A DNA stretch of 64,000 nucleotides from ZC4RG25 sp023428365 (GCA_050283925.1 JBNOAI010000010.1:1-64000); one strand, 5' to 3'. Positions 1 through 8,440 are shown, numbered from the stretch's first letter. Translations and numbers: made by a program. The notes: a model not told the origin generated them from the letters alone.

Positions 1-62
1 GAGGCGGCGGAGGCGGCGGAGGCGGCGGAGGCGGCGGAGGCGGCGGAGGCGGCGGCAAGTAA
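1..62 (+). CDS. 3' end of a glycine-rich protein (partial, poly-Gly tail)
   Basis: The first 56 bases are about six copies of a 9-bp unit (GGCGGCGGA) read as Gly codons, followed by AAG and a TAA at 60-62. The visible product is therefore an uninterrupted polyglycine tail ending in Lys. The upstream part lies outside the window, so the protein cannot be named. Rhizobial secreted or cell-surface proteins often end this way, but the tract could also vary in length by replication slippage. I treat it as a true coding end because all third positions fall on C or A and the frame closes cleanly. Confidence 0.55.
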   Translation, partial: GGGGGGGGGGGGGGGGGGK

Positions 63-200
63 GTGAGCTGCCAAGCTTTGCGGCATCACACGTAAGCCGC
101 CAGCAGAAAATCCGTAAAGATCTGAGGCCGCTCTGTCTCGGCCTCAGGAAGGGCTTCTAGGTCGTCATTGCTGATAACTCCAGAATGACTGCCGCAAACC

Positions 201-1304
201 TTAAGCGAAACGCACCGCATAAACCGGCGGCAGATGATGACTGATGCAATCCCAGTTATCGCCCTGATCGCCACTCACCCACAGACCACCTGTCGTTGAC
301 CCGAAAGCCAATTGGTCACCGCTGCGATCTATCGCCAACGCATGGCGGTAGACGATGTCATAGGCATGCGACTGGGGCAGTCCCTTGGTCAGGACATCAA
401 AGGTTTTCCCGCCATCGCGCGTGCGTGTGACAACGAGTTTGCCATCGCGCGGAATACGCTTTTCGTCCTTGATCTCCGGAATGAACCAAGCCGTATCCGG
501 GTCGTGGGGATGGACCGCGACGGGAAACCCGAACGTTGAGGGCTCGACGTCGGTGATCTCGGTAAAGGTCTTACCTTCGTCCGACGAAACGAAAATGCCA
601 TTGTGATGCTGCACCCACATCCGGTCGGGTGATGCGGAACACTGGACGAGACAGTGCACGTCCTGCGCGATCGGATCGTGCGTCAACTCAGGCGGTACAT
701 GATCGGCACGCATGCCTTCGCCGCGCTGCGTCCAGGTCTCGCCGGAGTCTTCGGTGAACCAGATGCCGCCCGTGGAGACCGCGATCCAGACGCGTTTTGA
801 ATTTCGCGGATCAACGCAAACCGAATGAATGCCCGGGAGATCCGCGCCACCACCCATCCACTGCTTACGTTTCGGATGATCCCACAGTGAGCGAACCATC
901 TCCCAGTTTTGCCCGTGATCGGACGAGCGGAACAGTCCACCCGGCAGTGTACCGCACCAAATGACGCCGGGCTCATCGTCGCCACCAGGATGCAGCGCCC
1001 AAATGCGGGCCGTGCTCCAAGCCAATGGCCGGCCCCACATATCATTCTCTTCCAGCCCCTCGGGCTTCGGCGGATAAGCGGGTGCAGCGATTTCTTCCCA
1101 GCAGCTCTTCCCGTTCAGCCGATGAACCTTGACGCCGAAATGCCCATGATCCAACGCTGCATAATGCGTCCCGCTTCGCGGGTCACTCATTGTAAGCGTG
1201 ACATTGTCACCCAGGAAATCGCCCTTTTCGATCTCCCACGTCCGCCCGTTGCGCTTGACCCAGAACAGACCTTTGCGCGTCGAAACAAGCAGCGTATCGT
1301 CCAT
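201..1304 (-). CDS. BNR/sialidase-like beta-propeller protein
   Basis: This 367-residue protein has repeated Asp-box (BNR) signatures of the S-x-D-x-G-x-x-W type, for example SSDHGQNWEMV near residue 128, TEDSGETWTQ near 185, SSDEGKTFTE near 241 and SGDQGDNWDC near 345. These repeats fold as beta-propeller blades, as in sialidases and Vps10-like proteins. There is no signal peptide, so it is probably cytoplasmic, and catalytic sialidase activity is not implied. The start has a good AGGAGG ribosome site. It begins two bases after the stop of the MoaD/ThiS-like gene, so the two are surely co-transcribed and may act together. The substrate is unknown. Confidence 0.8.
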   Translation of the reverse strand: MDDTLLVSTRKGLFWVKRNGRTWEIEKGDFLGDNVTLTMSDPRSGTHYAALDHGHFGVKVHRLNGKSCWEEIAAPAYPPKPEGLEENDMWGRPLAWSTARIWALHPGGDDEPGVIWCGTLPGGLFRSSDHGQNWEMVRSLWDHPKRKQWMGGGADLPGIHSVCVDPRNSKRVWIAVSTGGIWFTEDSGETWTQRGEGMRADHVPPELTHDPIAQDVHCLVQCSASPDRMWVQHHNGIFVSSDEGKTFTEITDVEPSTFGFPVAVHPHDPDTAWFIPEIKDEKRIPRDGKLVVTRTRDGGKTFDVLTKGLPQSHAYDIVYRHALAIDRSGDQLAFGSTTGGLWVSGDQGDNWDCISHHLPPVYAVRFA

Positions 1305-1306
1305 TA

Positions 1307-1576
1307 TCAGCCTCCTGAAAGAGCCTGGAATACGTAGATTGCGCCCCGTTCCTCGACCGGATCGGACAAATGCACACGGTCGCGGATCACGTCACCGTTC
1401 ACGAAAATGATCATGTGTTTGCGCAGCGCGCCCTGATCGTCGAGCACATATCCGCGCGCTGCCGGATTATCGGCAAAAACCCGATCGAGGACTTCTCTCA
1501 CTGTCGTCCCGGGAGCATCGGTTTCCGGACACGATACGTGGCGCTGGATATTCGGCGTAAAGGCGACCTTCACCAT
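1307..1576 (-). CDS. MoaD/ThiS-family ubiquitin-like protein
   Basis: This 89-residue protein has the beta-grasp pattern of sulfur carriers: an N-terminal strand (VKVAFTPNIQRHV), a central TVREVLDRVFADNPAARGYVLDDQG segment split around the helix, and a C-terminal FQALSGG. The terminal Gly-Gly is the residue pair adenylated and thiocarboxylated in MoaD and ThiS. No MoaE, ThiG or E1-like gene lies nearby. The partner is instead a beta-propeller protein two bases downstream, so general molybdopterin synthesis is unlikely to be its job. Start supported by GGAGG seven bases upstream. Confidence 0.82.
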   Translation of the reverse strand: MVKVAFTPNIQRHVSCPETDAPGTTVREVLDRVFADNPAARGYVLDDQGALRKHMIIFVNGDVIRDRVHLSDPVEERGAIYVFQALSGG

Positions 1577-1625
1577 TTGTCGTCCTCCGGTGGCAGGCAG
1601 GCTTCCGGAACATGATGCGTATCAT

Positions 1626-2162
1626 CTATCTCTCAGCAAGCGCCTTCAGGCTCGTCAAGCCGCGCTCGAATTCGCCGCCAACCATTTTGTCCATGTTGAA
1701 GAACAGACACATGACTTTGCCGATGAGTGGTGCGCGCGCATCCATCGCCCAGGTGACGTCGGTCGTGTCGCCACGCGGTTGCAACGTGAACTGCACACGA
1801 TTTTCGACATCCATCGGCCGAACCATATGCAGCTTCATGAGCACCTCCGAGGACGGCGTAGACCCCGTGATTTCGATGGTCCCCTCGCCGACTTCGCTAT
1901 TGCCGTTCCAAGCGTGCAAAGCGCCGACGCCGCTCTCGGGTCCGCTGTAGGTTGCCTTCGCGTTCGGGTCCTTCAGCGCGAACGGATTCCATGTGTTGAG
2001 CGTGCGCGGATTATTGATCAGCGGAAATATCTTCTCCGGCGGCGCAGCGATGCTCGCAGTCCGTTGAATACGCGTTTCATCGGGGAGCGTCGACGCGTAG
2101 GCCACCAGACCAATTGCGGCGAGCGCAACAATGGCAGCCGCTATTGCGATCAGTTTCAGCAT
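1626..2162 (-). CDS. SRPBCC (START-like) protein with N-terminal membrane anchor
   Basis: This 178-residue protein starts with a hydrophobic helix (residues about 3-24), followed by a polyketide-cyclase/START-like domain. The typical opening is RTASIAAPPEKIFPLINNPRTLNTW near residue 33, here split across strand and helix. The fold holds a hydrophobic ligand in a cavity; the ligand cannot be told from sequence. The start has a strong AGGAGG site. It lies 76 bp downstream of the DUF1579 gene and 49 bp upstream of the MoaD-like gene on the same strand, so a single transcript is plausible. Confidence 0.82.
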   Translation of the reverse strand: MLKLIAIAAAIVALAAIGLVAYASTLPDETRIQRTASIAAPPEKIFPLINNPRTLNTWNPFALKDPNAKATYSGPESGVGALHAWNGNSEVGEGTIEITGSTPSSEVLMKLHMVRPMDVENRVQFTLQPRGDTTDVTWAMDARAPLIGKVMCLFFNMDKMVGGEFERGLTSLKALAER

Positions 2163-2238
2163 ACGATCCTCCTTCTGCCGCCGTCGCCGACGGCAGTCCT
2201 AGAGATCCAATGAGACAAGTTTTTGCTGGGCGACCGAC

Positions 2239-2721
2239 TCAGCCCTTGCGGCGGTAGTTCGTCTGCATGAACTGATTCCACTTTCCGTCGCTGCCTAGGA
2301 CGCGCGCACGGAGAATGCGATGATCCTTGTCGACGATTTCGATGATGTCTTCGTATCGCTGTATCGAACCATCGCCGCTCATGCTTGGCCCATCCGCAGC
2401 CAACGTCAGGATAGTTTTGTCGGCATCCATGCTGCACTCATACACCCACAGTTTGGGCATCATCGATCCGACCCAAGTTCCCTGATAGCACTCCTTATCC
2501 ACATCATAGCCGAGCGTCATCATGGTCTTACCTTCGCCGCCGCCCGGCATTTCGCCCTTACCTTCGGCCACGATCCAGAAGTCTCCGAGAGGGCGGACAG
2601 TTTCAGTTCCCGTTGATTTCATCGGTGGCTGATCCGGCCCTCCGTAGCATTCCCCCTCATAGGTCCAGTCACCCAGGAGCTGCTGCAGCCAAGCGTGCTC
2701 TTTCGTCGGTTCACCAAACAT
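2239..2721 (-). CDS. DUF1579 domain protein
   Basis: This 160-residue protein is a beta-rich DUF1579 protein. Features include EHAWLQQLLGDWTYEGEC at the N terminus, a 'GxFWIVAEGKGEMPG' strand and a late 'YEDIIEIVDKDHR' strand. DUF1579 has no agreed biochemical role but looks like a lipocalin-type small-molecule binder. AGGAGG precedes the ATG. Genes of this kind (DUF1579, SRPBCC, DGPF proteins) are common neighbours of ECF41/42 sigma factors. Here the upstream gap carries a promoter-like TGTCGG-N17-CGTTC, matching the one before the sigma operon. Confidence 0.83.
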   Translation of the reverse strand: MFGEPTKEHAWLQQLLGDWTYEGECYGGPDQPPMKSTGTETVRPLGDFWIVAEGKGEMPGGGEGKTMMTLGYDVDKECYQGTWVGSMMPKLWVYECSMDADKTILTLAADGPSMSGDGSIQRYEDIIEIVDKDHRILRARVLGSDGKWNQFMQTNYRRKG

Positions 2722-2775
2722 GTTGTCCTCCTGAGTGTCGTAAGGCTGGATTTCTAATTCGGCGATCTATCCCAA

Positions 2776-2803
2776 GAACGAACGGCCCACCGCCAGTCCG
2801 ACA
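2776..2803 (-). promoter_or_regulatory. candidate ECF-sigma promoter of the DUF1579 gene
   Basis: Read on the minus strand this is TGTCGG, 17 bases, then CGTTC, ending in TTGGG. The -35-like and -10-like blocks and the flanking CCGTTCGT match the element at 4496-4523 base for base at the key positions. It sits about 55 bp before the DUF1579 ATG and just past the sigma factor stop. The pattern resembles ECF41/42-type promoters as I recall them. Recognition by the adjacent sigma factor is inference. Confidence 0.55.
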
Positions 2804-2806
2804 CCA

Positions 2807-4096
2807 TCATGAAGTTTTTTTCAGGACGATGCGCTTTCTGGCTACGGGACGCTCACTTGCAGTGATCAACCGATCGATTTGCATACGAATGTGGGCGGCT
2901 TCCGCTGCCGTATTTGCCCGCGCGATCGCCTGATCGAAAGCGACACGAGCCTCTTCCATGCGGCCCAGTTCCATCAGGAACGCGCCTTTGACACCAAAAT
3001 AATAGAAATAGCCTGAGAGCTGATCCGTCAGCGGTTCGATCATCGCGAGTGCCGCCTCCGGGCCCCGGACCTTCGACACGGCGACCGCGCGATTGAGTGT
3101 TACAACCGGCGATGGCTGGATTTGCTCCAACGTCCCATAAAGCAGATCGATTCCGGCCCAGTTGGTATCCTCAAACCGTACAGCACGATCATGCAGCGCT
3201 GCGATGGCGGCTTGAACCTGATAGAAGCCGGGCCGCTGATGACGCGCGGCCTTGTCGAGCAGAACCAGCCCCTCCGCGATCATTGCCCGATCCCAGATCT
3301 TCCGGTCCTGATCTTCCAGAAGGACGATGGCCCCGCTTTCGTCGAGCCGGGCAGCCGTGCGCGCGTGCTGCAGCAGAAGAAGCGCCGTGAGCCCCATGAT
3401 CTCAGGTTCGGCCGGAAACAGCTTCAGCAATAGCCGCGCCAAACGGATCGCTTCATCGCAAAGTGGAACGCGAACGTGCGCCTCGCCTCCGCTGGCTGAA
3501 TATCCCTCATTAAACACGAGGTAGATCATGGCTGCCACGGCGCCGAGACGCTCCGACCGTTCCGGTGCACCGGGCGTCTCAAATGGAATATTGGTCTCGG
3601 CCACCTTGCGCTTGGCGCGCGTGATCCGCTGCTCCATCGCCGCTTCGCTGACCAGGAACGCGCGCGCGATCTCACGAACCGATAACCCCGACACGACCCG
3701 CAAGGCGAGCGCAATCTGCTGCGTCGTCGGCAGATCGGGGCGGCAGCAGATGAACAGCAGGCGCAGAATGTCGTCGCGGTAGTGAGACTCGTCGAGACGG
3801 TCCACCAGCCCGGCTTCCGCGTCATCCGTATCCGACAGCACCTCTTCGTCGGGCAGAGCCTCCTGCTTGCGCTGGCGTCGTTTTGTATCGATCGCGATGT
3901 TTCGGCCAACCATGATCAGCCACGCGGCCGGATCGCGCGGCGGACCATTCTCTTCCCAATTTTTCAGCGCGCGCAGACATGCCTCCTGTACCGCCTCTTC
4001 CGCAGCATCGAGATCGCGGAAATAGCGCAGCAGGGCGGCAACAGCGCGAGGCCGCGCTGCTGTCAGAGTTGCGTGGATCCAGGCGGGATCGGTCAC
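2807..4096 (-). CDS. ECF42-type RNA polymerase sigma factor
   Basis: This 429-residue protein has sigma region 2 at about 10-75 (ALLRYFRDLDAAEEAVQEAC, AAWLIMVGRNIAID) and region 4 at about 120-170 (LPTTQQIALALRVVSGLSV, FLVSEAAMEQRITRAK). A long helical, TPR-like C-terminal extension reaches residue 429. That extension marks the ECF42/SigJ-like class, which typically regulates through its tail rather than an anti-sigma factor. The start is GTG inside the GTGA overlap with the upstream DGPF/YciI gene, so the pair is translationally coupled. Likely targets are the neighbouring genes sharing a TGTCGG-N17-CGT element. Confidence 0.9.
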   Translation of the reverse strand: MTDPAWIHATLTAARPRAVAALLRYFRDLDAAEEAVQEACLRALKNWEENGPPRDPAAWLIMVGRNIAIDTKRRQRKQEALPDEEVLSDTDDAEAGLVDRLDESHYRDDILRLLFICCRPDLPTTQQIALALRVVSGLSVREIARAFLVSEAAMEQRITRAKRKVAETNIPFETPGAPERSERLGAVAAMIYLVFNEGYSASGGEAHVRVPLCDEAIRLARLLLKLFPAEPEIMGLTALLLLQHARTAARLDESGAIVLLEDQDRKIWDRAMIAEGLVLLDKAARHQRPGFYQVQAAIAALHDRAVRFEDTNWAGIDLLYGTLEQIQPSPVVTLNRAVAVSKVRGPEAALAMIEPLTDQLSGYFYYFGVKGAFLMELGRMEEARVAFDQAIARANTAAEAAHIRMQIDRLITASERPVARKRIVLKKTS

Positions 4097-4464
4097 GATA
4101 TCTCCTTGCCTTGCCGGAACACGCCGACCGGGCGGATCTCATACGAGCCGCCAGGATTGGCCTCACCGAGTTCGCGGGCGATCGTCAGCACTTCATCGAG
4201 AGAACCCGCATCGACGATGTAAAAACCAAGGAGCTGCTCCTTGGTCTCCGCGAACGGACCATCGACAACGATCGGCGGATCACGGTCCTTCCGCAACGTC
4301 GTTGCGGCAGTGGTTGGCATCAGGCGCGCCACCGGACCGAGCTTGCCCTCTTTGAGCAGTCGCTCCTGGATAACGGCGAGCTTTGCCATAACCGCATCGT
4401 CTTCCGCCTTGGTCCAGGCGCAGACGACATCTTCCTTGTGATAGCAGAGTATGGCGTAGAGCAT
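4093..4464 (-). CDS. YciI/DGPF-family protein
   Basis: This 123-residue protein starts at MLYAILCYHKED, with AAGGA nine bases upstream. In-frame codons further upstream add a non-conserved stretch. It contains the DGPF signature (IVVDGPFAETKEQLLGFY, residues about 61-78), which defines the YciI-related partner proteins of ECF42 sigma factors. The fold is a small ferredoxin-like alpha/beta dimer. The family function is unresolved; roles in stress sensing or secondary metabolism have been suggested. It overlaps the sigma gene by four bases and is preceded by a candidate autoregulated promoter. Confidence 0.88.
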   Translation of the reverse strand: MLYAILCYHKEDVVCAWTKAEDDAVMAKLAVIQERLLKEGKLGPVARLMPTTAATTLRKDRDPPIVVDGPFAETKEQLLGFYIVDAGSLDEVLTIARELGEANPGGSYEIRPVGVFRQGKEIS

Positions 4465-4495
4465 CTTCGATGTTCCTTGTGTGCGCACAGCCCTA

Positions 4496-4523
4496 GGACG
4501 AACGGAACGAGCCGATCCCGACA
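4496..4523 (-). promoter_or_regulatory. candidate autoregulated promoter of the DGPF–sigma operon
   Basis: The minus strand shows TGTCGG, 17 bases, then CGTCC, followed by TAGGG. It lies about 32 bp before the ATG of the DGPF gene, a suitable distance for a short leader. It shares TGTCGG, the 17-base spacing and the block CCGTTCGTYCTWGG with 2776-2803. ECF sigma factors commonly transcribe their own operon. Confidence 0.55.
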
Positions 4524-4563
4524 GGTCCACCTCGATTGATGTGGGATAATTGCGTCAAAACGC

Positions 4564-4595
4564 AAAAAGGCCCACAGGAGATCCTGTAGGCCTTT
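4564..4595 (-). terminator. rho-independent terminator of the glutaryl-CoA dehydrogenase gene
   Basis: On the minus strand a stem of AAAGGCC-T-ACAGG pairs with CCTGT-G-GGCCTTT around a short loop with one mismatch, and ends in a run of five T. It begins 25 bp after the dehydrogenase stop codon and separates it from the sigma operon. Confidence 0.85.
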
Positions 4596-4619
4596 CGCCA
4601 AATCCAAGACAGCTCTGGC

Positions 4620-5831
4620 TCAGTTCGAGAACGCCTGGATGCCCGTGATGGCCCGGCCAAGGATCAGCGCGTGAATGTCGTGCGTGCCTTCATAGGTGTT
4701 CACGACTTCCAGGTTCGTCATATGGCGCACCACCGGATACTCGTCGGAGATACCGTTGCCACCCAGCATGTCGCGCGCCTGTCGGGCGATATCCAGCGCC
4801 TTGCCGCACGAGTTGCGCTTCATGATCGAGGTCAGCTCGACGGCCGCTGAGCCTTCCTCGCGCATCCGGCCCAGTCGCAGACAGCCCTGCAGACCGAGCG
4901 AAATCTCCGTCAGCATATCCGCCAGCTTTTTCTGGATGAGCTGATTGGCGGCCAACGGCCGGCCGAACTGCTTGCGATCGAGCGTATATTGGCGGGCGGT
5001 GGCAAAGCAGGACTCCGCCGCACCCAGCGCGCCCCATGCGATGCCGAAGCGTGCGGAGTTGAGGCACGTGAACGGCCCTTTCAATCCGGACACATTCGGC
5101 AGCATGGCGTCTTCGGGAACGAACACCTCGTCCATCACGATCTGGCCCGTGATCGACGCACGCAGCCCCATCTTGCCATGAATGACCGGTGCACTCAGGC
5201 CCTTTGCGCCCTTCTCAAGAATGAACCCGCGGATGACATCGTCGTCGGTCTTGGCCCACACGACAAACACATCGGCAATCGGCGCATTGCTGATCCAGGT
5301 CTTGGAACCCGTCAGCCGGTAGCCACCATCGGCCTTCCGCGCGCGCGTCACCATTGAGCCGGGATCGGATCCGTGGTCTGGCTCGGTCAGGCCGAAACAG
5401 CCGATCCATTCGCCGGTCGCAAGCTTGGGGAGATATTTGGTGCGCTGTGCTTCCGAGCCGAACTCATGGATCGGCACCATGACCAGCGAGGACTGCACGC
5501 TCATCATCGAGCGATAGCCGGAATCGACGCGTTCAATTTCGCGCGCAATTAGGCCGTAGCTGACATAGTTCAGCCTAGCGCCGCCATACGCCTCGGGAAT
5601 CGTCGGACCAAGCAGGCCAAGTTCGCCCATCTCGCGGAAAATCGAAGCATCCGCCTTCTCGTGGCGGAAGGCCTCCTGGATGCGGGGCAGCAGCTTATCC
5701 TGGGCGTAATCGCGCGCGGTGTCGCGCACCATCCGCTCTTCTTCGGTCAGCTGCGCGTCGAGATGCAGCGGATCCTCCCAGTTGAACACCGGCTTGGATC
5801 CCGATTTCTTATGGCCGGCAACGTCTTGCAT
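4620..5831 (-). CDS. gcdH: glutaryl-CoA dehydrogenase
   Basis: This 403-residue FAD flavoprotein has the acyl-CoA dehydrogenase fold. It oxidises and decarboxylates glutaryl-CoA to crotonyl-CoA in lysine and tryptophan breakdown. The N-terminal FNWEDPLHLDAQLTEEERM, the FGLTEPDHGSDPGSM block and the C-terminal NTYEGTHDIHALILGRAITG are typical of GcdH. The catalytic Glu lies in YEGTHD at about residue 381. I prefer the ATG at 5831 (MQDVAGHKK), with GGAG nine bases upstream; an in-frame ATG at 5846 adds five residues. The gene is monocistronic, with its own terminator. Confidence 0.92.
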   Translation of the reverse strand: MQDVAGHKKSGSKPVFNWEDPLHLDAQLTEEERMVRDTARDYAQDKLLPRIQEAFRHEKADASIFREMGELGLLGPTIPEAYGGARLNYVSYGLIAREIERVDSGYRSMMSVQSSLVMVPIHEFGSEAQRTKYLPKLATGEWIGCFGLTEPDHGSDPGSMVTRARKADGGYRLTGSKTWISNAPIADVFVVWAKTDDDVIRGFILEKGAKGLSAPVIHGKMGLRASITGQIVMDEVFVPEDAMLPNVSGLKGPFTCLNSARFGIAWGALGAAESCFATARQYTLDRKQFGRPLAANQLIQKKLADMLTEISLGLQGCLRLGRMREEGSAAVELTSIMKRNSCGKALDIARQARDMLGGNGISDEYPVVRHMTNLEVVNTYEGTHDIHALILGRAITGIQAFSN

Positions 5832-5888
5832 ATCTCGAATCTCCATCAGGCCACCCGAGCGCGGGTCATCACCCGCCTCGGCGCCGCA

Positions 5889-6656
5889 TTATGTGAATTC
5901 TGGAAGGTATGTATCAAGCGACAACACCAGGCACCAGTGCGGCTCGAAATTGGCGCCCATCGGCCAGATGTTGCTCTTGTAGTCGTCCAGCAGAACAGCC
6001 TCGTAGCGTTTGAACCAATCCTTGTGGCACAGCACGAACTTGCTGGCCGCCGTAATGCTTTCCCGGTCGATGATGCACAGCACAGTCATGTCCGGATGCC
6101 GGTCCAGATAGGCCTGCACTGCCAGTATCAGCGTCGGATAACCAGGATGCAGCATATCGTCGAGGATGAGGAGCCCACCTGGGCACAGCACCTGTGTCGC
6201 CAGTTCCAGGTCATGCGTCAGCGCGCGCTGTGAATGCTCGCCATCGATGTGCACCAAGCGTATCGGCCCACCGCCGAGCTTTGCCGTGATATCGGCAGGA
6301 GCCATATCGCCACTGTCGGCCTTCCAGGTCACACGCTGTTCGGGTGGAACGTTGTGCTGCCCGCAGTACTGCTCGAACCGGTCGAGCACGGCTGGCGTTG
6401 GCCAGTCGAAGCGATCGATGCCGAGGGCCTTCTCATCTGGCTGCAGCGCCTTGGCCATGGCAATGAAAAAACGCCCCTGAAACGCGCCGATCTCGGCGAC
6501 GTGGCCGGTCACACCGAGACCGGCCTGGATCCGCATTAGGCCGCATGAAATGGCAGCCGCAAACCGCGACGACATCCCGGGCACGGCCAGATAGCCATCG
6601 GCAAGATAGGCATCGACGGCGGCGACGCCGGAATGCGGCTGGATGGCGTCGATCAT
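5889..6656 (-). CDS. class I SAM-dependent methyltransferase
   Basis: This 255-residue protein has a Rossmann methyltransferase core: motif I VAEIGAFQGRFFIAMA (about 52-67), then ALGIDRFD, VHIDGEHSQRALTHDL and LLILDDM. The last two correspond to the DGEH and DD motifs of the Methyltransf_24/macrocin O-methyltransferase-like group, whose members bind Mg2+ and methylate sugar or phenolic hydroxyls. The acceptor is unknown. It is on the same strand as gcdH but has no functional tie to it. The C-terminal KSNIWPMGANFEPHW is not part of the common core and may shape substrate choice. Confidence 0.8.
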   Translation of the reverse strand: MIDAIQPHSGVAAVDAYLADGYLAVPGMSSRFAAAISCGLMRIQAGLGVTGHVAEIGAFQGRFFIAMAKALQPDEKALGIDRFDWPTPAVLDRFEQYCGQHNVPPEQRVTWKADSGDMAPADITAKLGGGPIRLVHIDGEHSQRALTHDLELATQVLCPGGLLILDDMLHPGYPTLILAVQAYLDRHPDMTVLCIIDRESITAASKFVLCHKDWFKRYEAVLLDDYKSNIWPMGANFEPHWCLVLSLDTYLPEFT

Positions 6657-6745
6657 GCGGGCCTCCGCGAGATCCTGATGCTGCTTAAGGGGTAAGCCGC
6701 ATACCGTTCGGCAGCAAGCACCAACTACGCCCCACCGGATACCGG

Positions 6746-7678
6746 CTACGACGCAGGGCGCTTGCCCGGCCGGGCAGGAAGCGACTTCAAATAAGCTGCC
6801 ATGGACGCCCGGTCTTCCGCCGAGAGTTTGGCCGTGTTGGCAACCACGTCGGCCATTGTCCCGCCAACCGAGTCGTATTCAGGCGTGAAGCCCGAGGCGA
6901 GCAGTTCGGCGATGTCAGCCTGCGACCAGTCAGCAAGGCCATCGGCATGCGGCGTGATATTGGCAATCCAACCCTTGCCCTCCGGATCAGGACCACCCGC
7001 GAAGCGACCGTCCGGCACGATACCGCCAAGCAGATCCCGCTTGCTATGGCACTCGGCGCAATGCCCCGGACCTTCGACGAGATAGGCGCCGCGATTCCAG
7101 GCCGCATCGCGAGCCGGGTCGGGCTGGAATGGTTTGCCATCGAGGTAAGCGAGTTTCCATAAGCCGAGCCCACGCCGGATATTGAACGGGAACGGCAGGT
7201 CGTGCTCCGCGGACGGCTTGGGCTCGGCCGGGAGCGTGCGCATGAACGCATAGAGATCGCGCACATCAGTCAGCGCCATCCGTTGATAAGATGCGTAAGG
7301 GAACGAGGGATAGAGATGCTCGCCCTGCTTCCCGACGCCGCGCAGCATGGCGTTGGCGAAGTCCTGCTCGGTCCAGGCGCCGATGCCATGCACCGGATCA
7401 GGCGAGATGTTCGGCGCATGGAACGTACCGAAGTCGGTCTTCATCTCAAGACCGCCGCCCAGCAGACGTTTATCGTCCTGGCCGGTCGTCGCATGGCAGG
7501 AGGCGCATCCACCTGCGTTGTACATCGTCTCGCCATTCTTCAGGTCTGGCGTGTAGGCAGTGAACGCTTCGGCCAGGATCACCGCAGGGCGCGTCAGATA
7601 GTAGAATACGCCGCTCGAAATAACTGCGAGCAGCGCCAGCACCTTGAGAAGCGAAAAAGCACGTGAACCGCCTCTCAT
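6746..7678 (-). CDS. membrane-anchored diheme cytochrome c
   Basis: This 310-residue protein has an N-terminal membrane helix (about 8-25) and two haem c sites, CASCH at 58-62 and CAECH at 207-211. Each is followed by a cytochrome c domain, with axial Met candidates near KTDFGTFHAPNISP and the ITPHADGLADW segment. This is the architecture of cytochrome subunits of membrane alcohol/aldehyde dehydrogenases and related electron carriers. No dehydrogenase gene is adjacent, so the electron donor is unknown. The c556-like gene upstream (133 bp away, same strand) suggests a small electron-transfer operon. GGGAG precedes the start. Confidence 0.87.
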   Translation of the reverse strand: MRGGSRAFSLLKVLALLAVISSGVFYYLTRPAVILAEAFTAYTPDLKNGETMYNAGGCASCHATTGQDDKRLLGGGLEMKTDFGTFHAPNISPDPVHGIGAWTEQDFANAMLRGVGKQGEHLYPSFPYASYQRMALTDVRDLYAFMRTLPAEPKPSAEHDLPFPFNIRRGLGLWKLAYLDGKPFQPDPARDAAWNRGAYLVEGPGHCAECHSKRDLLGGIVPDGRFAGGPDPEGKGWIANITPHADGLADWSQADIAELLASGFTPEYDSVGGTMADVVANTAKLSAEDRASMAAYLKSLPARPGKRPAS

Positions 7679-7811
7679 GATGCCGATCTCCCGATCTTCG
7701 AGCCTTATTGCTTAATCATGCACGGATGGCAGTGGTTCAAGCCCAATGAGCCCGGGACGCACACGCCTTTCCACGCGCGACGCCTCCGGTCCTCGATCTT
7801 GTGGCCGCAGA

Positions 7812-8243
7812 TCAGCTGGGCTTGCGATACTCGCGGTGGCAACCACCACAGCTTTGCATCACCTTCGGCCACTCCGCCTTCAGGCTGGCTTCGTCCTTGA
7901 TGGCAGCGGCCGCAGCTGTTGTTGCCGCCAAGAAGGCATCGAAGCGTCCGAGAAACTCGGTTCTCTTATCCCACACGCTGGGGAGAGAAGCGCTATCTTC
8001 AGTCTTTGAGGCCTCGGGCCATAGCTCTTTGAGCTTCGTCGTCTGCTCCTGGTAGATCTTCAGCGTCTCCTGAACCTTCGCGAGATCGAACGGCTGCTGC
8101 TCTTTCAGCATTGCGCCGGGCGTCCCAGCGGCCTTCGCGATGGTCTTCATTGCGTCCTGACGCTGGCTCACGACCCCGCTTTGCGCGTAAGCAACACTCA
8201 TCCCTGTCGCCAAGATCATAGCGACGGACATGGCTCTCTTCAT
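7812..8243 (-). CDS. cytochrome c556/c'-type protein
   Basis: This 143-residue periplasmic protein has a signal peptide (MKRAMSVAMILATGMSVAYA) and a four-helix cytochrome c' fold, with the haem site CGGCH at 132-136 close to the C terminus, as usual for this family. RQDAMKTIAKA near the N terminus carries the usual axial Met. I start at 8243, where AAGGAG lies upstream. The frame continues 26 codons further without conserved residues. It probably shuttles electrons or binds small gases. It precedes the diheme cytochrome gene. Confidence 0.88.
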   Translation of the reverse strand: MKRAMSVAMILATGMSVAYAQSGVVSQRQDAMKTIAKAAGTPGAMLKEQQPFDLAKVQETLKIYQEQTTKLKELWPEASKTEDSASLPSVWDKRTEFLGRFDAFLAATTAAAAAIKDEASLKAEWPKVMQSCGGCHREYRKPS

Positions 8244-8440
8244 CTTTTGGCTGGCTCCTTGATGCTGGCGCTCGCGTTGGCTTCCCGTGCCCGTGGAAAG
8301 GTCAACGCGTCTAGCTCGCATTCGTCACAAAAGCCCGTCAATGCTTTACGATGTCACGATGGTTCACATGTCCGCGAGACAAGTATCGGAGCCGTCTGAT
8401 AATTCTGCCGCTCGATCCATACGGAACCAGTCAACGGCCC

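Noticed and set aside
1590..2213. Plus-strand open frame of 207 codons
   Set aside because: Antisense to the SRPBCC gene, which has a clear fold, a strong AGGAGG and operon context.
5661..6233. Plus-strand open frame of 190 codons
   Set aside because: Antisense to gcdH and the methyltransferase; translation has no family-like features.
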